Positions 19,780 to 29,394 of a stretch of 64,000 nt of DNA are shown one piece after another. Both the position numbers and the translations under genes were made by a program. This DNA comes from Ralstonia pickettii (GTDB lineage: Bacteria > Pseudomonadota > Gammaproteobacteria > Burkholderiales > Burkholderiaceae): NCBI RefSeq assembly GCF_016466415.2, contig NZ_CP066771.1, positions 806,001 through 870,000 of the forward strand. Direction: 5' to 3'. The notes under the pieces were generated by a model. The model saw only the letters and a list, made by a program, of their open reading frames with translations. It did no database searches and had not been told where the DNA came from. Position 1 is the first letter of the stretch, and each line of letters begins with the position of its first letter.

Positions 19780-21054
19780 ATGGATTTTGATCTCTGGTGG
19801 CTGTTGGCAATCCCGCTGGTGTTTGGCTTGGGCTGGGCGGCTGCCCGACTCGATGCCCGCCAGTTGCGCACCGAACAATTGTCGCTGCCGCGCTCGTATT
19901 TCAAGGGTCTGAATTTCCTGCTCAACGAGCAGCCGGACAAGGCCATCGACGCTTTCATTGAAGTTGCTCGGCTGGACCCAGAGACCACCGAGCTGCACTT
20001 TGCGCTCGGCAGCCTGTTTCGTCGGCGCGGCGAAACCGAACGCGCCATTCGCGTTCACCAAAATCTCGTCAATCGCCCCGATCTGCCCCCCAATGAGCGC
20101 GATCACGCTTTGTTTGAACTGGGGCAAGACTTTCTGCGCGCGGGCTTGCTGGATCGCGCCGAGGAATCCCTGCGCATGCTGATGGAAGGCGCATTTGCTG
20201 AGCCGGCCAAGCGCGTGCTACTGGAGTTGTATGAAGTCGAGAAAGAGTGGCGCAAAGCCATTGAGGCCGCGCGTGAATTGCAGAAGCTGCAGGGCAAGGA
20301 TTACGCCGTGCAGATCGCGCAGTTCTGCTGCGAGATCGCGCAGGAAGCGCTGCAGCGCAAGGATGTGCCGAGCGCCATCGAATGGCTGGAACGTGCCCTT
20401 CAGGAGAATCCCAAGAATGTGCGCGCCACCATTCAGTTGGGCGATGTGGCGCAAGGGCAGGGCGATGTTGAAGGCGCCATCAAGCGTTGGCGTAGCATCG
20501 AACAGCAAAACACTGCGTTCTTGCCCTTGGTGGCTGAACGGCTGATGAAGGCGTACACGCAGCTTGGTCGTGCCGCAGAGGGGCTCGCCTGGTTGCGCTC
20601 CAAGATGGACGCACGGCTGGGCCCCGAACTGCTCGATACGGTCTACAAATACGAACTGGACGTGCACGGTATCGACGATGCCGTGGCGCTGATGCGCGAC
20701 CAGATTCGCCGTCAGCCCTCGTTGATGGCGTTGACGCGGCTGGTGGAAGCCGAGGCGACGCGCGCGTCCGAGGCGGTCGGCCATGAAGCACCTGCGACGG
20801 CCGACGTAGCCGAGAGTGCGTTGACGGATCCGGTTGAGGCGGGCAGCAATGCTGATATCCAGCGCGCGCAGGATCTCGGCGCCATTCGGGATTTGCTGCA
20901 AAGTCGAACGCGCAACTTGGCGCGCTACACCTGCCAGGAGTGCGGTTTTCGCGCGCGTCTGTTTTATTGGCAATGCCCCGGCTGCAACCGCTGGGAGACG
21001 TATGCCCCGCGCCGTACCGAAACGCTCGGCGGCAGCGGTGGCGCCAGCATGTAA
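19780..21054 (+). CDS. lapB: LPS assembly protein LapB (TPR, rubredoxin-like zinc domain)
   Basis: 424 aa. An N-terminal membrane anchor (WWLLAIPLVFGLGWAAARLDARQ) is followed by multiple TPR repeats (about 40-360). A C-terminal rubredoxin-like zinc ribbon carries CQECGF and CPGCNRWETY. This layout is that of LapB/YciM, the adaptor that directs LpxC to FtsH and so balances LPS with phospholipid. An insert of about 40 residues lies before the zinc domain (SEAVGHEAPATADVAES). It is part of the envelope block lapA-lapB-ugd-hldE1-hldD. Confidence 0.95.
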   Translation: MDFDLWWLLAIPLVFGLGWAAARLDARQLRTEQLSLPRSYFKGLNFLLNEQPDKAIDAFIEVARLDPETTELHFALGSLFRRRGETERAIRVHQNLVNRPDLPPNERDHALFELGQDFLRAGLLDRAEESLRMLMEGAFAEPAKRVLLELYEVEKEWRKAIEAARELQKLQGKDYAVQIAQFCCEIAQEALQRKDVPSAIEWLERALQENPKNVRATIQLGDVAQGQGDVEGAIKRWRSIEQQNTAFLPLVAERLMKAYTQLGRAAEGLAWLRSKMDARLGPELLDTVYKYELDVHGIDDAVALMRDQIRRQPSLMALTRLVEAEATRASEAVGHEAPATADVAESALTDPVEAGSNADIQRAQDLGAIRDLLQSRTRNLARYTCQECGFRARLFYWQCPGCNRWETYAPRRTETLGGSGGASM

Positions 21055-21118
21055 TTCAGTCCGGCGCGGTGTATTTGCGGCGACCGCGCAGGCGCTTTCT
21101 TAATCTTTAAATGTTCGT

Positions 21119-22483
21119 ATGAAAATCACCATCATCGGTAGCGGTTATGTCGGTCTGGTCACCGGCGCGTGTCTGGCGGAGCTGGGCAACGATGTGTTCT
21201 GCCTCGACGTCGACCAGAAGAAGATCGACCTGCTCAACGCCGGCGGCGTGCCCATCTACGAACCCGGTCTGAAAGAGCTGATCGAGCGTAACCGTGCGGC
21301 TGGCCGCATCCAGTTTTCGACCGATGTGGCTGCCAGCGTGGCGCACGGCGACGTGCAGTTCATCGCTGTGGGCACGCCGCCGGATGAAGACGGTTCGGCC
21401 GACCTGAAGTACGTGCTCGCGGCTGCCCGCAACATCGCCCAGCACATGACGGGCTTCAAGGTGATCGTCGACAAATCGACGGTGCCTGTGGGAACGGGCG
21501 ACAAGGTGCGTGCCGCGGTGGGCGATGTGCTGGCAATGCGCGGCAAGTCGGACATCGGCTTCTCTGTGGTATCGAATCCGGAATTCCTGAAGGAAGGCGC
21601 AGCGGTGGACGACTTCATGCGCCCCGACCGTATCGTGCTCGGCACCTATGGCGACGCCGATGGCCTGCGCGCCAAGGCGATCATGCGCACGCTTTACGCA
21701 CCGTTCAACCGCAACCACGAGCGGACGTTCTACATGGACGTGCGCTCCGCCGAGTTCACTAAATACGCCGCCAATTCAATGCTCGCCACGCGCATTTCGT
21801 TCATGAACGAGATGGCCAATCTGGCGGACAAGGTGGGCGCAGACATCGAGCTCGTTCGCCTTGGCATCGGCTCTGACCCGCGTATCGGCTACAGCTTCCT
21901 CTACGCTGGCACCGGCTACGGCGGGTCGTGTTTCCCGAAGGACGTGCAAGCGCTGGTGCGCACGGCACAGGAGTACGGTCAGACGCTGCATGTGCTCGAA
22001 GCCGTCGAAGCTGTCAACGACAAGCAGAAGGAAGTGCTGGTCGGCAAGATCGAAGATCGCTTGGGAGCCGACCTGACCGGTCGCACATTCGCCATTTGGG
22101 GCCTGGCGTTCAAGCCGAACACCGATGACATGCGCGAGGCTCCGAGCCGCATTCTGATTGCCGCGCTGCTGGCCCGTGGCGCGCGCGTGCAAGTGTATGA
22201 CCCGGTTGCGATGGAGGAGGCCCGCCATGCGTTGGGGCTCGATCTTTCTGCCGAACAACTGGAACGCGTGACGTTCTGCGCCGGTCAGATGGACGCGCTC
22301 AAGGATGCCGACGCTCTGGTCATCGTGACCGAGTGGAAGGCGTTCCGCAGCCCGGACTTTAATGCCGTGAAGGCCCTGTTGAAGACGCCGATGGTGTTCG
22401 ACGGCCGCAACCTGTTCGAGCCGCAAGCCATGCGCGATGCGGGCTTTGAATACCAAGCCATCGGGCGCTCTACCCAATCGTAA
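21119..22483 (+). CDS. ugd: UDP-glucose 6-dehydrogenase
   Basis: 454 aa. An N-terminal NAD-binding Rossmann motif ([19 protein letters not shown]) and the catalytic loop [11 protein letters not shown] with Cys271. Lys in the central helix and the C-terminal substrate domain ([17 protein letters not shown]) complete the UDP-glucose/GDP-mannose dehydrogenase family. It makes UDP-glucuronate for polysaccharides or for lipid A modification. Neighbours are LPS genes on both sides, which supports an envelope role. Confidence 0.95.
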   Translation: MKITIIGSGYVGLVTGACLAELGNDVFCLDVDQKKIDLLNAGGVPIYEPGLKELIERNRAAGRIQFSTDVAASVAHGDVQFIAVGTPPDEDGSADLKYVLAAARNIAQHMTGFKVIVDKSTVPVGTGDKVRAAVGDVLAMRGKSDIGFSVVSNPEFLKEGAAVDDFMRPDRIVLGTYGDADGLRAKAIMRTLYAPFNRNHERTFYMDVRSAEFTKYAANSMLATRISFMNEMANLADKVGADIELVRLGIGSDPRIGYSFLYAGTGYGGSCFPKDVQALVRTAQEYGQTLHVLEAVEAVNDKQKEVLVGKIEDRLGADLTGRTFAIWGLAFKPNTDDMREAPSRILIAALLARGARVQVYDPVAMEEARHALGLDLSAEQLERVTFCAGQMDALKDADALVIVTEWKAFRSPDFNAVKALLKTPMVFDGRNLFEPQAMRDAGFEYQAIGRSTQS

Positions 22484-22521
22484 TCACCGAGACCCACCGG
22501 CCGCTGCCGACGCCCAGACCC

Positions 22522-23454
22522 ATGACCACGCTCGCTTCCGAACAGATTCACGCCGCCCGCATCCTGGTGGTTGGCGACATGATGCTCGACCGCTACTGGT
22601 TTGGAGACGTCGATCGGATTTCACCGGAAGCACCGGTGCCCGTTGTGCAGATCAAGCGCCAGGATGAACGTCTTGGCGGTGCGGCCAACGTGGCCCGCAA
22701 CGTGGCGGCGCTCGGTGCGCAGGCAGCCATGCTCGGTGTGATCGGCGACGACGAGCCGGGTCGCAGCATCGAAACGCTGCTCGGCGAGAGCCACGTCACC
22801 GGCCATCTCCATCGGGATCCGGCGGTCAACACGACGATCAAGCTGCGCGTGCTCGCACGTCAGCAGCAATTGATTCGCGTTGATTTTGAAAATGCGCCCA
22901 CGCACGAAGTGCTGATGTCGGTGCTCGATCGTTACGGTACGCTGGTGCCGCAGCACGACGTGGTGGTGCTGTCCGACTACGGCAAGGGCGGTCTCACGCA
23001 CGTCGGCAAGATGATCGAGACATCGCGCCAGGCGGGCCGCCGCGTGCTGGTCGACCCGAAGGGCGACGACTATTCGCGCTACAAGGGCGCGACCATGATC
23101 ACGCCCAACCGGGCTGAAATGCGTCAGGTGGTCGGCTCGTGGAAGTCAGAGCAGGACCTCACCATCCGTGCGCAGAATCTGCGCCGTGAGTTGCAGCTCG
23201 AGGCACTTCTGCTTACGCGCTCGGAAGAAGGTATGACGCTTTATACCGAGCACGAGGTGCTGCACGTGTCGGCGCAGGCGCGCGAGGTGTTCGACGTGTC
23301 CGGTGCGGGCGACACTGTCATCGCCACCCTGGCCACGCTGCTGGGTGCGGGCGCCAACATCAAGGAAGCGGTTCAGTACGCGAATCGCGCAGGCGGCATC
23401 GTGGTCGGCAAGCTGGGTACGGCTGTCGTCACGCACGCAGAACTCTTCAACTGA
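22522..23454 (+). CDS. hldE1: D-glycero-beta-D-manno-heptose-7-phosphate kinase (HldE domain 1 only)
   Basis: 310 aa. A PfkB/ribokinase-fold kinase with GDMMLDRYWFGDVDRISPEAPVPV, the substrate-loop LGGAANVARNVAALG, and the anion hole FDVSGAGDTVIATLATLL near the C-terminus. This equals domain I of E. coli HldE. The adenylyltransferase domain is absent and must be a separate gene outside the window, the usual betaproteobacterial arrangement. It phosphorylates heptose-7-phosphate for LPS inner core. It precedes hldD by 18 bp. Confidence 0.94.
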   Translation: MTTLASEQIHAARILVVGDMMLDRYWFGDVDRISPEAPVPVVQIKRQDERLGGAANVARNVAALGAQAAMLGVIGDDEPGRSIETLLGESHVTGHLHRDPAVNTTIKLRVLARQQQLIRVDFENAPTHEVLMSVLDRYGTLVPQHDVVVLSDYGKGGLTHVGKMIETSRQAGRRVLVDPKGDDYSRYKGATMITPNRAEMRQVVGSWKSEQDLTIRAQNLRRELQLEALLLTRSEEGMTLYTEHEVLHVSAQAREVFDVSGAGDTVIATLATLLGAGANIKEAVQYANRAGGIVVGKLGTAVVTHAELFN

Positions 23455-23472
23455 TCACCTGATCAACGGATC

Positions 23473-24468
23473 ATGACCATCATCGTCACCGGCGCTGCCG
23501 GCTTTATCGGCGCCAACATCGTCAAGGGCCTGAACGAGCGCGGCGAGACCGACATCATCGCGGTGGACAACCTCACGCGGGCCGACAAGTTCAAGAACAT
23601 CGTCGACTGCCAGATCAGCGATTACCTGGACAAGACCGATTTTGTCGAACGCTTTGCGCGCGGCGAGTTCGGCAAGGTCCGCGCGATCTTCCATGAAGGC
23701 GCCTGCTCCGACACCATGGAGACCGACGGCCGCTACATGATGGACAACAACTACCGCTACTCGCTGGCGGTGATGCGCGCGTGTCTGGACCAAGGCGTGC
23801 AGTTCCTCTATGCCTCTTCGGCCGCCACGTACGGCGCGTCGGAAACGTTCCGCGAAGAGCCCCACTTCGAGCGGCCGCTCAATGTGTATGGCTACTCCAA
23901 GCTGCTGTTCGACCAGATCGTGCGCCGTGTCATGCCGACCGCGCTGTCACAGATCGTCGGCTTCCGCTACTTCAACGTCTACGGCCCGCGCGAGCAGCAC
24001 AAGGGCCGCATGGCGTCGGTGGCGTTCCACAACTTCAACCAGTTCCGCGCAGAAGGTACCGTCAAGCTGTTCGGCGAGTACAACGGCTACCCGCAAGGCG
24101 GCCAGATGCGCGATTTTGTGTCGGTGGAAGATGTGGTGAAGGTCAACCTGTTCTTCTTCGACAATCCGGACAAGTCGGGCATCTTCAATCTCGGTACGGG
24201 CCGCGCACAGCCGTTTAACGATATCGCCACGACGGTCGTGAACACGTTGCGCGCAGCAGAAGGCAAGCCGGCACTTTCCACCGAAGAGTTGGCTCAGGAA
24301 GGTCTCATCGAGTACGTCAAATTTCCCGATGCATTGCGCGGCAAATACCAGTGTTTCACGCAGGCTGACCAGTCCCGCCTGCGGGCGGCAGGCTACGCGG
24401 CGCCGTTCCTGACCGTGCAGGAAGGCGTGGAACGTTACTGTCAGTGGCTGCTGAAGCAGCCGGCCTGA
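23473..24468 (+). CDS. hldD: ADP-L-glycero-D-manno-heptose-6-epimerase
   Basis: 331 aa. An extended SDR enzyme with the glycine-rich [16 protein letters not shown] at residues 5-20 and the catalytic Tyr139-x3-Lys143 in [12 protein letters not shown]. The [20 protein letters not shown] stretch is specific for HldD/RfaD. It is the last step of ADP-heptose synthesis for LPS core. It is probably the end of the transcript; a terminator lies about 90 bp downstream. Confidence 0.96.
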   Translation: MTIIVTGAAGFIGANIVKGLNERGETDIIAVDNLTRADKFKNIVDCQISDYLDKTDFVERFARGEFGKVRAIFHEGACSDTMETDGRYMMDNNYRYSLAVMRACLDQGVQFLYASSAATYGASETFREEPHFERPLNVYGYSKLLFDQIVRRVMPTALSQIVGFRYFNVYGPREQHKGRMASVAFHNFNQFRAEGTVKLFGEYNGYPQGGQMRDFVSVEDVVKVNLFFFDNPDKSGIFNLGTGRAQPFNDIATTVVNTLRAAEGKPALSTEELAQEGLIEYVKFPDALRGKYQCFTQADQSRLRAAGYAAPFLTVQEGVERYCQWLLKQPA

Positions 24469-24555
24469 CCTGTCAGTCCTGCAAAGAATCAGACAGCGTG
24501 TGACTTTTTGTCCGTGCGCAGCAGCATCGCCAGGATGCTCTTTAAGATGTGCCGA

Positions 24556-24583
24556 AACCGCCGCTCACGTGGCGGTTTTTTTA
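24556..24583 (+). terminator. Terminator after hldD
   Basis: AACCGCC, 8-nt loop, GGCGGTT, then TTTTTTT. It lies only 23 nt upstream of the next ATG at 24607. Confidence 0.8.
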
Positions 24584-24606
24584 TTCCCTATACCCAGGAG
24601 AAGCAC

Positions 24607-24921
24607 ATGTTGAAGAAACTATTGGCCACCGCGCTGATGTCCCTGTCGATGCTGTCGATGTCGTGGGCGGCGGTAGATGTAAATACCGCGGACCACGCGG
24701 GGCTGGAGACGCTGTCCGGCATTGGCCCCAAGCGTTCCAAGTTGATTATCGAAGAGCGCACCAAGAATGGTCCGTACAAGGATGCTGCCGACTTCAAGGC
24801 CCGCGTGTCCGGCATTGGTGACAAGACGCTCGTCAAGCTCGAGAACGAAGGTCTGACGTTCGGTGCTCCGGCTCCTGCACCGGCAGCCAAGAAGGACGGC
24901 AAGGACGCTAAGAAGAAATAA
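24607..24921 (+). CDS. ComEA-like helix-hairpin-helix DNA-binding protein (exported)
   Basis: 104 aa. A signal peptide (LLATALMSLSMLSMSWAA) is followed directly by a double HhH domain, VDVNTADHAGLETLSGIGPKRSKLIIEERTK-type (about 23-75), with the two GIGxK hairpins of ComEA. The tail is Ala/Pro/Lys-rich. ComEA binds DNA in the periplasm during natural transformation, and Ralstonia are naturally competent. It lacks the transmembrane anchor and long linker of Bacillus ComEA, as is usual for Gram-negatives. CAGGAG lies 6 nt upstream of the ATG. Confidence 0.88.
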   Translation: MLKKLLATALMSLSMLSMSWAAVDVNTADHAGLETLSGIGPKRSKLIIEERTKNGPYKDAADFKARVSGIGDKTLVKLENEGLTFGAPAPAPAAKKDGKDAKKK

Positions 24922-24940
24922 CGCTGGGTCACCCACCGAC

Positions 24941-24967
24941 AACGCCCCGCCTCTAGCGGGGCGTTTT
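24941..24967 (+). terminator. Terminator after the comEA-like gene
   Basis: AACGCCCCGC-ctcta-GCGGGGCGTT followed by TTG. A strong 10-bp stem with a short T-run. Confidence 0.75.
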
Positions 24968-25030
24968 GCCATGCGCGGGGGAGGGATTTGGGCTGCATTA
25001 CAATGGCCTGATTCCTGTCCCTTACGCATC

Positions 25031-25933
25031 ATGGCCTATCTCACGATCGAAGACACCATCGGCAACACGCCGCTGGTCCAGCTCCAGCGCATTCCAGGCG
25101 AAGGCAACGCGCGTCGCGGCAATGTCATCCTCGGCAAACTCGAAGGCAATAACCCTGCCGGCTCGGTCAAGGATCGCCCTGCGCTGTCCATGATCAAGCG
25201 CGCCGAAGCGCGGGGCCGCATCAAGCCGGGCGATACGCTGATCGAGGCCACCTCGGGCAACACCGGTATTGCGCTGGCCATGGCCGCCGCGGTGCGAGGC
25301 TACAAGATGGTGCTCATCATGCCGGAAGACTTGTCGGTGGAACGCCGCCAGAGCATGGCCGCATACGGTGCCGAGATCATCCTCACCCCCGTCAAGGGCG
25401 GGATGGAATACGCTCGCGACTTGGCCGACGCGATGGAGAAGGAAGGCAAGGGCGTCATCCTCGATCAGTTCGCCAACCCCGACAACCCGCTTGCGCACTA
25501 CGAGACCACCGGCCCAGAACTGTGGCGCGACACCGAAGGCCGCATTACGCATTTCGTCTCGGCGATGGGCACGACGGGCACCATCACGGGCGTATCGCGC
25601 TTCCTGAAAGAGAAGAACGCGGATATTCAGATCATTGGTGCACAACCGGAAGAAGGCTCGCGCATTCCGGGCATCCGGAAGTGGCCCGAGGCGTACATGC
25701 CGAAGATCTACGATCCGAAATACATTGATCGCACCGAACCGGTGAGCCAGTCCGACGCCGAGCACATGGCGCGACGCATGGCGCGTGAAGAAGGCATCTT
25801 CTGCGGGATCTCTGCGGCTGGCGCGTTGTGCGTCGCGCTGCGCGTGGCCGAGGAAGTCGAAAATGCGACGATCGTGTTCGTGGTGTGCGACCGGGGCGAT
25901 CGCTACTTGTCGACGGGTGTCTTCCCCGCCTGA
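25031..25933 (+). CDS. cysM: Cysteine synthase B
   Basis: 300 aa. A fold-II PLP enzyme with the Schiff-base Lys47 in NPAGSVKDRPA and the phosphate loop TSGNTGIALA, then GTTGTITG. The CysM-specific IRKWPEAYMPKIYDP segment is present, which separates it from CysK. It makes cysteine from O-acetylserine and sulfide or thiosulfate. The ATG at 25031 precedes the conserved TIEDTIGNTPLV; upstream open frame is ignored. Confidence 0.95.
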   Translation: MAYLTIEDTIGNTPLVQLQRIPGEGNARRGNVILGKLEGNNPAGSVKDRPALSMIKRAEARGRIKPGDTLIEATSGNTGIALAMAAAVRGYKMVLIMPEDLSVERRQSMAAYGAEIILTPVKGGMEYARDLADAMEKEGKGVILDQFANPDNPLAHYETTGPELWRDTEGRITHFVSAMGTTGTITGVSRFLKEKNADIQIIGAQPEEGSRIPGIRKWPEAYMPKIYDPKYIDRTEPVSQSDAEHMARRMAREEGIFCGISAAGALCVALRVAEEVENATIVFVVCDRGDRYLSTGVFPA

Positions 25934-25953
25934 CGGCACGCCGCATCGCCATG

Positions 25954-25983
25954 AAAAAAGCGCAGCCGAAGCTGCGCTTTTTT
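25954..25983. terminator. Bidirectional terminator between cysM and mltB
   Basis: AAAAAAGCGCAGC-cgaa-GCTGCGCTTTTTT. It serves the convergent genes cysM (+) and mltB (-). Confidence 0.88.
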
Positions 25984-26000
25984 GTTGCGTGGACGGCAGA

Positions 26001-27125
26001 TCAACCCTGCATCGCCTGGCGCACGGCCTGGCCCAACTCGTACACCGCCGCCGCATAGAAGAAGCTGCGGTTGTAGCGCGTGAGCACGTAGAAATTGCGC
26101 AGCCCGACGCGGTATTCGGTCGGCTGGCCGGGCGTGGGCAGATCGATCATCAGCACTTCGGTTTCCTGCTCGCGTGCGGTATCCACACCCGGAGCCAATG
26201 CCAGACCAGCGCGTGTGAGCCTGGACAACGTCATGCCGGGATACGGCTGGCCATCTGCGGCGGCGGCCGCAATGCCCTGGCTATCGGCATCGCCGGCGAT
26301 GTTCCACATCACGGGGCGGTTCGGCTCCCAGCCATGCATCTGCAGGAAGCGGGCAACGCTGCCAATGGCATCCACCGCGCTGTTGCGCAGATCGATGTGG
26401 CCGTCGCGATCGTAATCGATGGCGTATTCGCGAATGCTGGTCGGCATGAACTGCGGAATGCCCACTGCGCCCGCATACGAGCCCAGGACCGAGAACGTGT
26501 CCGTGCCCGTGTCGCGGCACCAGAGCAGGAAGTCCTTCAACTGATTGCGGAACATCGTGCTGCGGTCTTCGCGGTTGGGCGTGTCGGGGTAGTCGAAAGC
26601 CAGCGTGGACAGCGCGTCAATCACGCGGAAGTTGCCCATGTCCCGGCCGTAGATGGTCTCCACGCCAAGGATGCCCACGATCACATCGGCCGGCACGCCG
26701 AATTCGTTCTCGGCGCGGCGCAGTGTGTCGCCGTATTGCTGCCAGAACCGCACGCCTGCGCCGATGCGGATCGGCTCAATGAAGCGGCCGCGATAGGCCG
26801 TCCAGCTGCGACGCGCGGGCGTGGCCGGCGGCAGGATCAAGCGCGCCACCGTGGCGGAATAGGCTGTGCCCGCAAACAGCGTATCGAGCGATGTCCGGTC
26901 AAAGTTGTACTGCGCGACCAGCATGCCGATGAAGGCCTGCGTCTGCGGGTTGTTGCGATAACGATCGGGATCAATCTCTTCTTCATGCACCGCGACGCGG
27001 CGCTTGGACGATTTGGCGGCCTTCTTGGCCGCCAGCGAGAGCGCCGGGAAAGAGAGCGCGGAGAGCGCTGCGCCAGCCACCAGGGCGCGCAATACGGGAC
27101 GACGGGAAGAAAGCGATTGGCTCAT
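26001..27125 (-). CDS. mltB: Lytic murein transglycosylase B
   Basis: 374 aa. SLT-fold MltB family with the catalytic Glu156 in GILGVETIYGRDMGNFRV, and the following FDYPDTPNREDRSTMFRNQL and GAVGIPQFMPTSIREYAIDYDRDG blocks. It cleaves peptidoglycan to 1,6-anhydromuropeptides in the periplasm. The signal sequence begins with SSRRPVLRALVAGAALSALSFP (a twin arginine, possibly Tat) and has no lipobox Cys, so it is predicted soluble rather than a lipoprotein as in E. coli. Confidence 0.94.
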   Translation of the reverse strand: MSQSLSSRRPVLRALVAGAALSALSFPALSLAAKKAAKSSKRRVAVHEEEIDPDRYRNNPQTQAFIGMLVAQYNFDRTSLDTLFAGTAYSATVARLILPPATPARRSWTAYRGRFIEPIRIGAGVRFWQQYGDTLRRAENEFGVPADVIVGILGVETIYGRDMGNFRVIDALSTLAFDYPDTPNREDRSTMFRNQLKDFLLWCRDTGTDTFSVLGSYAGAVGIPQFMPTSIREYAIDYDRDGHIDLRNSAVDAIGSVARFLQMHGWEPNRPVMWNIAGDADSQGIAAAAADGQPYPGMTLSRLTRAGLALAPGVDTAREQETEVLMIDLPTPGQPTEYRVGLRNFYVLTRYNRSFFYAAAVYELGQAVRQAMQG

Positions 27126-27256
27126 GGGCAGGCTTCATACGGGATCGGGGCATTGTAGCGGATGCATCTGTTGGTTCGGCCAGGGCGCGCGGCGTTGTCG
27201 CACAGCCGTGCTAACGTAGCGGCTGGAGACACTGAAGCACACCGGATCACAACAAC

Positions 27257-28180
27257 ATGGCGACCGGCCTCTACACGCATCCCGAATTCCTCCGGCACGA
27301 GATGGGCCCACACCATCCCGAATGCCCGGACCGCCTGCGCGCGATCGAAGACCAGCTCATCGCCAGCCGCATCGAAGACTTGCTCGTCCCGTGCGAGGCG
27401 CCCCCTGCCACCGAGGCGCAGCTGTGTCGCGTGCATCGTGCCGAATACGTGCGCGAGCTGGTAGCCAGTGTGCCGATTGCCGGCTATATGCCGATCGATC
27501 CCGACACGTCGATGAACCCGCACACCTATATGGCCGCAGTGCTGGCCGCCGGTGCGGCGGTGGATGCCACCGACAAGGTCATCGCAGGCGAACTTGAAAA
27601 TGCTTTCTGCAGCGTCCGCCCGCCCGGCCACCATGCCGAGCCTGGCCGCGCGATGGGCTTTTGCTTCTTCAACAACGTGGCCGTGGCCGCGCGTCACGCA
27701 CTGGAGCATCACGGCTTGCAGCGCGTGGCGATCGTCGACTTTGATGTCCACCACGGCAACGGCACCGAAGCGGCCTTCCGCGATGAGCCCCGCGTGCTGA
27801 TGTGCAGCATCTTCCAGCACCCGTTCTATCCGTATTCCGGCACCGAGGCGGTGGCGGCCAACATGGTCAACATTCCGCTACCGGCGTATACCAATGGCCT
27901 GACCGTACGCGAGGTGGTGGAGACCATCTGGCTGCCGCGCCTGGAGGCGTTCGAGCCCGAGATGCTGTTCATTTCTGCCGGCTTCGATGCGCATCGCGAA
28001 GACGATCTGGGCCAGATGGGCCTGGTCGAGGCGGACTACGCCTGGATTACGAAACAGCTGATGCAAGTGGCGCGCAAACACGCCAAGGGCCGGATCGTCA
28101 GCTGTCTGGAGGGCGGCTACAACCTCAGCGCGCTTGGCCGCAGCGTGGTGGCGCACGTCAAGGCACTTGCCGAGCTTTAG
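27257..28180 (+). CDS. Histone deacetylase-family (acetylpolyamine amidohydrolase-like) hydrolase
   Basis: 307 aa. Arginase/deacetylase fold with all zinc-site blocks: RPPGHHAEPGRAMGFCFFNN (catalytic His pair), VAIVDFDVHHGNGT (Asp and His ligands), and SAGFDAHREDDLG (Asp ligand). Bacterial class II HDAC-like proteins deacetylate small molecules such as acetylpolyamines, or proteins; the substrate cannot be told here. It is divergent from mltB and has no obvious operon partners. Confidence 0.9.
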   Translation: MATGLYTHPEFLRHEMGPHHPECPDRLRAIEDQLIASRIEDLLVPCEAPPATEAQLCRVHRAEYVRELVASVPIAGYMPIDPDTSMNPHTYMAAVLAAGAAVDATDKVIAGELENAFCSVRPPGHHAEPGRAMGFCFFNNVAVAARHALEHHGLQRVAIVDFDVHHGNGTEAAFRDEPRVLMCSIFQHPFYPYSGTEAVAANMVNIPLPAYTNGLTVREVVETIWLPRLEAFEPEMLFISAGFDAHREDDLGQMGLVEADYAWITKQLMQVARKHAKGRIVSCLEGGYNLSALGRSVVAHVKALAEL

Positions 28181-28268
28181 GCTATCAACGATGACAATTC
28201 ATTGATGTCATTCGAAAAAGTAATAAAGACATCGTGAAAGAATCGTTCCTAGCATGTGGGGCCTGCCT

Positions 28269-28274
28269 TACACT
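28269..28274 (+). promoter_or_regulatory. Candidate metN -10 element
   Basis: TACACT with a weak -35-like TTCCTA 17 bp upstream. If used, the metNIQ leader contains the whole hairpin at 28300-28335. Confidence 0.3.
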
Positions 28275-28299
28275 AGCGCCTCATTCAAACAAAAAAGAG

Positions 28300-28335
28300 A
28301 CGGCAACGGCCTAAGCAGGGCGGTTGCCGTTTTTG
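28300..28335 (+). terminator. Terminator-like hairpin just upstream of metN
   Basis: ACGGCAAC/GTTGCCGT stem (8 bp) with an inner GCC/GGC, then TTTTTG. The metN ATG is about 10 nt further on. It may end the deacetylase transcript or act as an attenuator in the metN leader. Confidence 0.65.
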
Positions 28336-28344
28336 TCTGTACGC

Positions 28345-29394
28345 ATGATCGAACTCAAGGGGATATCGCAGCACTTTCGGGGGGCGGGCGGCCATGACGT
28401 CCACGCGCTGCGCGACGTCGATCTGACCATCGACCGGGGAGAGATTTTCGGCATCATCGGCCGCAGCGGCGCGGGCAAGAGCACGCTCGTCCGCGTCATC
28501 AATCTGCTGAACCGGCCCACCTCCGGCACTGTCACCGTGGCGGGGCAGGAGCTCACCGCACTGAATGCCGATGGGCTGCGCCAGGCGCGCCGCAAGATCG
28601 GCATGATCTTCCAGCACTTCAATTTGCTGTCGTCGCGCACCGTGTACGACAACGTGGCGCTGCCGCTGGAGCTGGCCGGCACATCGCGCGAACGCATCCG
28701 CGAGATCGTGTTGCCGCTGCTGGAACTGGTGGGCCTGTCCGCACACAAGGATCGTTACCCCGCGCAGATTTCCGGTGGCCAGAAGCAGCGCGTTGGCATT
28801 GCCCGCGCGCTGGCGAGCCAGCCCGATGTGCTGCTCTCCGATGAGGCAACTTCCGCGCTGGACCCGGAGACGACGCGCTCGATTCTCGACCTGCTGCGCA
28901 AGATCAACGGCGAACTCGGTCTGACTATCGTGCTGATCACACACCAGATGGAAGTCATCAAGCAGGTGTGCGACCGCGTGGCGGTGCTTGACGCCGGCCG
29001 CGTTGTGGAACTGGGCCGCGTGATCGACGTGTTTCTGAAGCCCGAGCATGACGTGACGCGCGCGCTCATCGGTGAGGTGATCTCGCAGGAGTTGCCGCCG
29101 TCCGTTCTGGCGCGCGTGGAAAGTCGCCTCACCGCGCGTGAGCAGGGTGGCCGTGACCACCTGTTCCGCCTGGCATTTACCGGTGCAGGCGTGGACCAGC
29201 CGGTGCTGGCGCAGGCGATCCGCGACTATGGGCTCGACTTCAACATTCTCCATGGCCACATCGACGAGATTCAGGGCCAGGCCTTCGGCTCGCTGGCGAT
29301 CCTGGCGTCGGGCGAAACCGCTGACATCAACAACGCGATGAACTTCCTGCGCGAGCAAGGCGTGGTGGTCGAGGAGATCAATCATGTGGTCTGA
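28345..29394 (+). CDS. metN: Methionine ABC transporter ATP-binding protein
   Basis: 349 aa. Walker [13 protein letters not shown], signature [15 protein letters not shown], Walker [13 protein letters not shown], and a C-terminal NIL/ACT-like domain (about 270-349) that binds methionine and inhibits transport. This layout defines MetN. The ATG at 28345 is used; an upstream TTG frame runs into the hairpin. There is no clear Shine-Dalgarno. It overlaps metI by 11 bp. Confidence 0.95.
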   Translation: MIELKGISQHFRGAGGHDVHALRDVDLTIDRGEIFGIIGRSGAGKSTLVRVINLLNRPTSGTVTVAGQELTALNADGLRQARRKIGMIFQHFNLLSSRTVYDNVALPLELAGTSRERIREIVLPLLELVGLSAHKDRYPAQISGGQKQRVGIARALASQPDVLLSDEATSALDPETTRSILDLLRKINGELGLTIVLITHQMEVIKQVCDRVAVLDAGRVVELGRVIDVFLKPEHDVTRALIGEVISQELPPSVLARVESRLTAREQGGRDHLFRLAFTGAGVDQPVLAQAIRDYGLDFNILHGHIDEIQGQAFGSLAILASGETADINNAMNFLREQGVVVEEINHVV

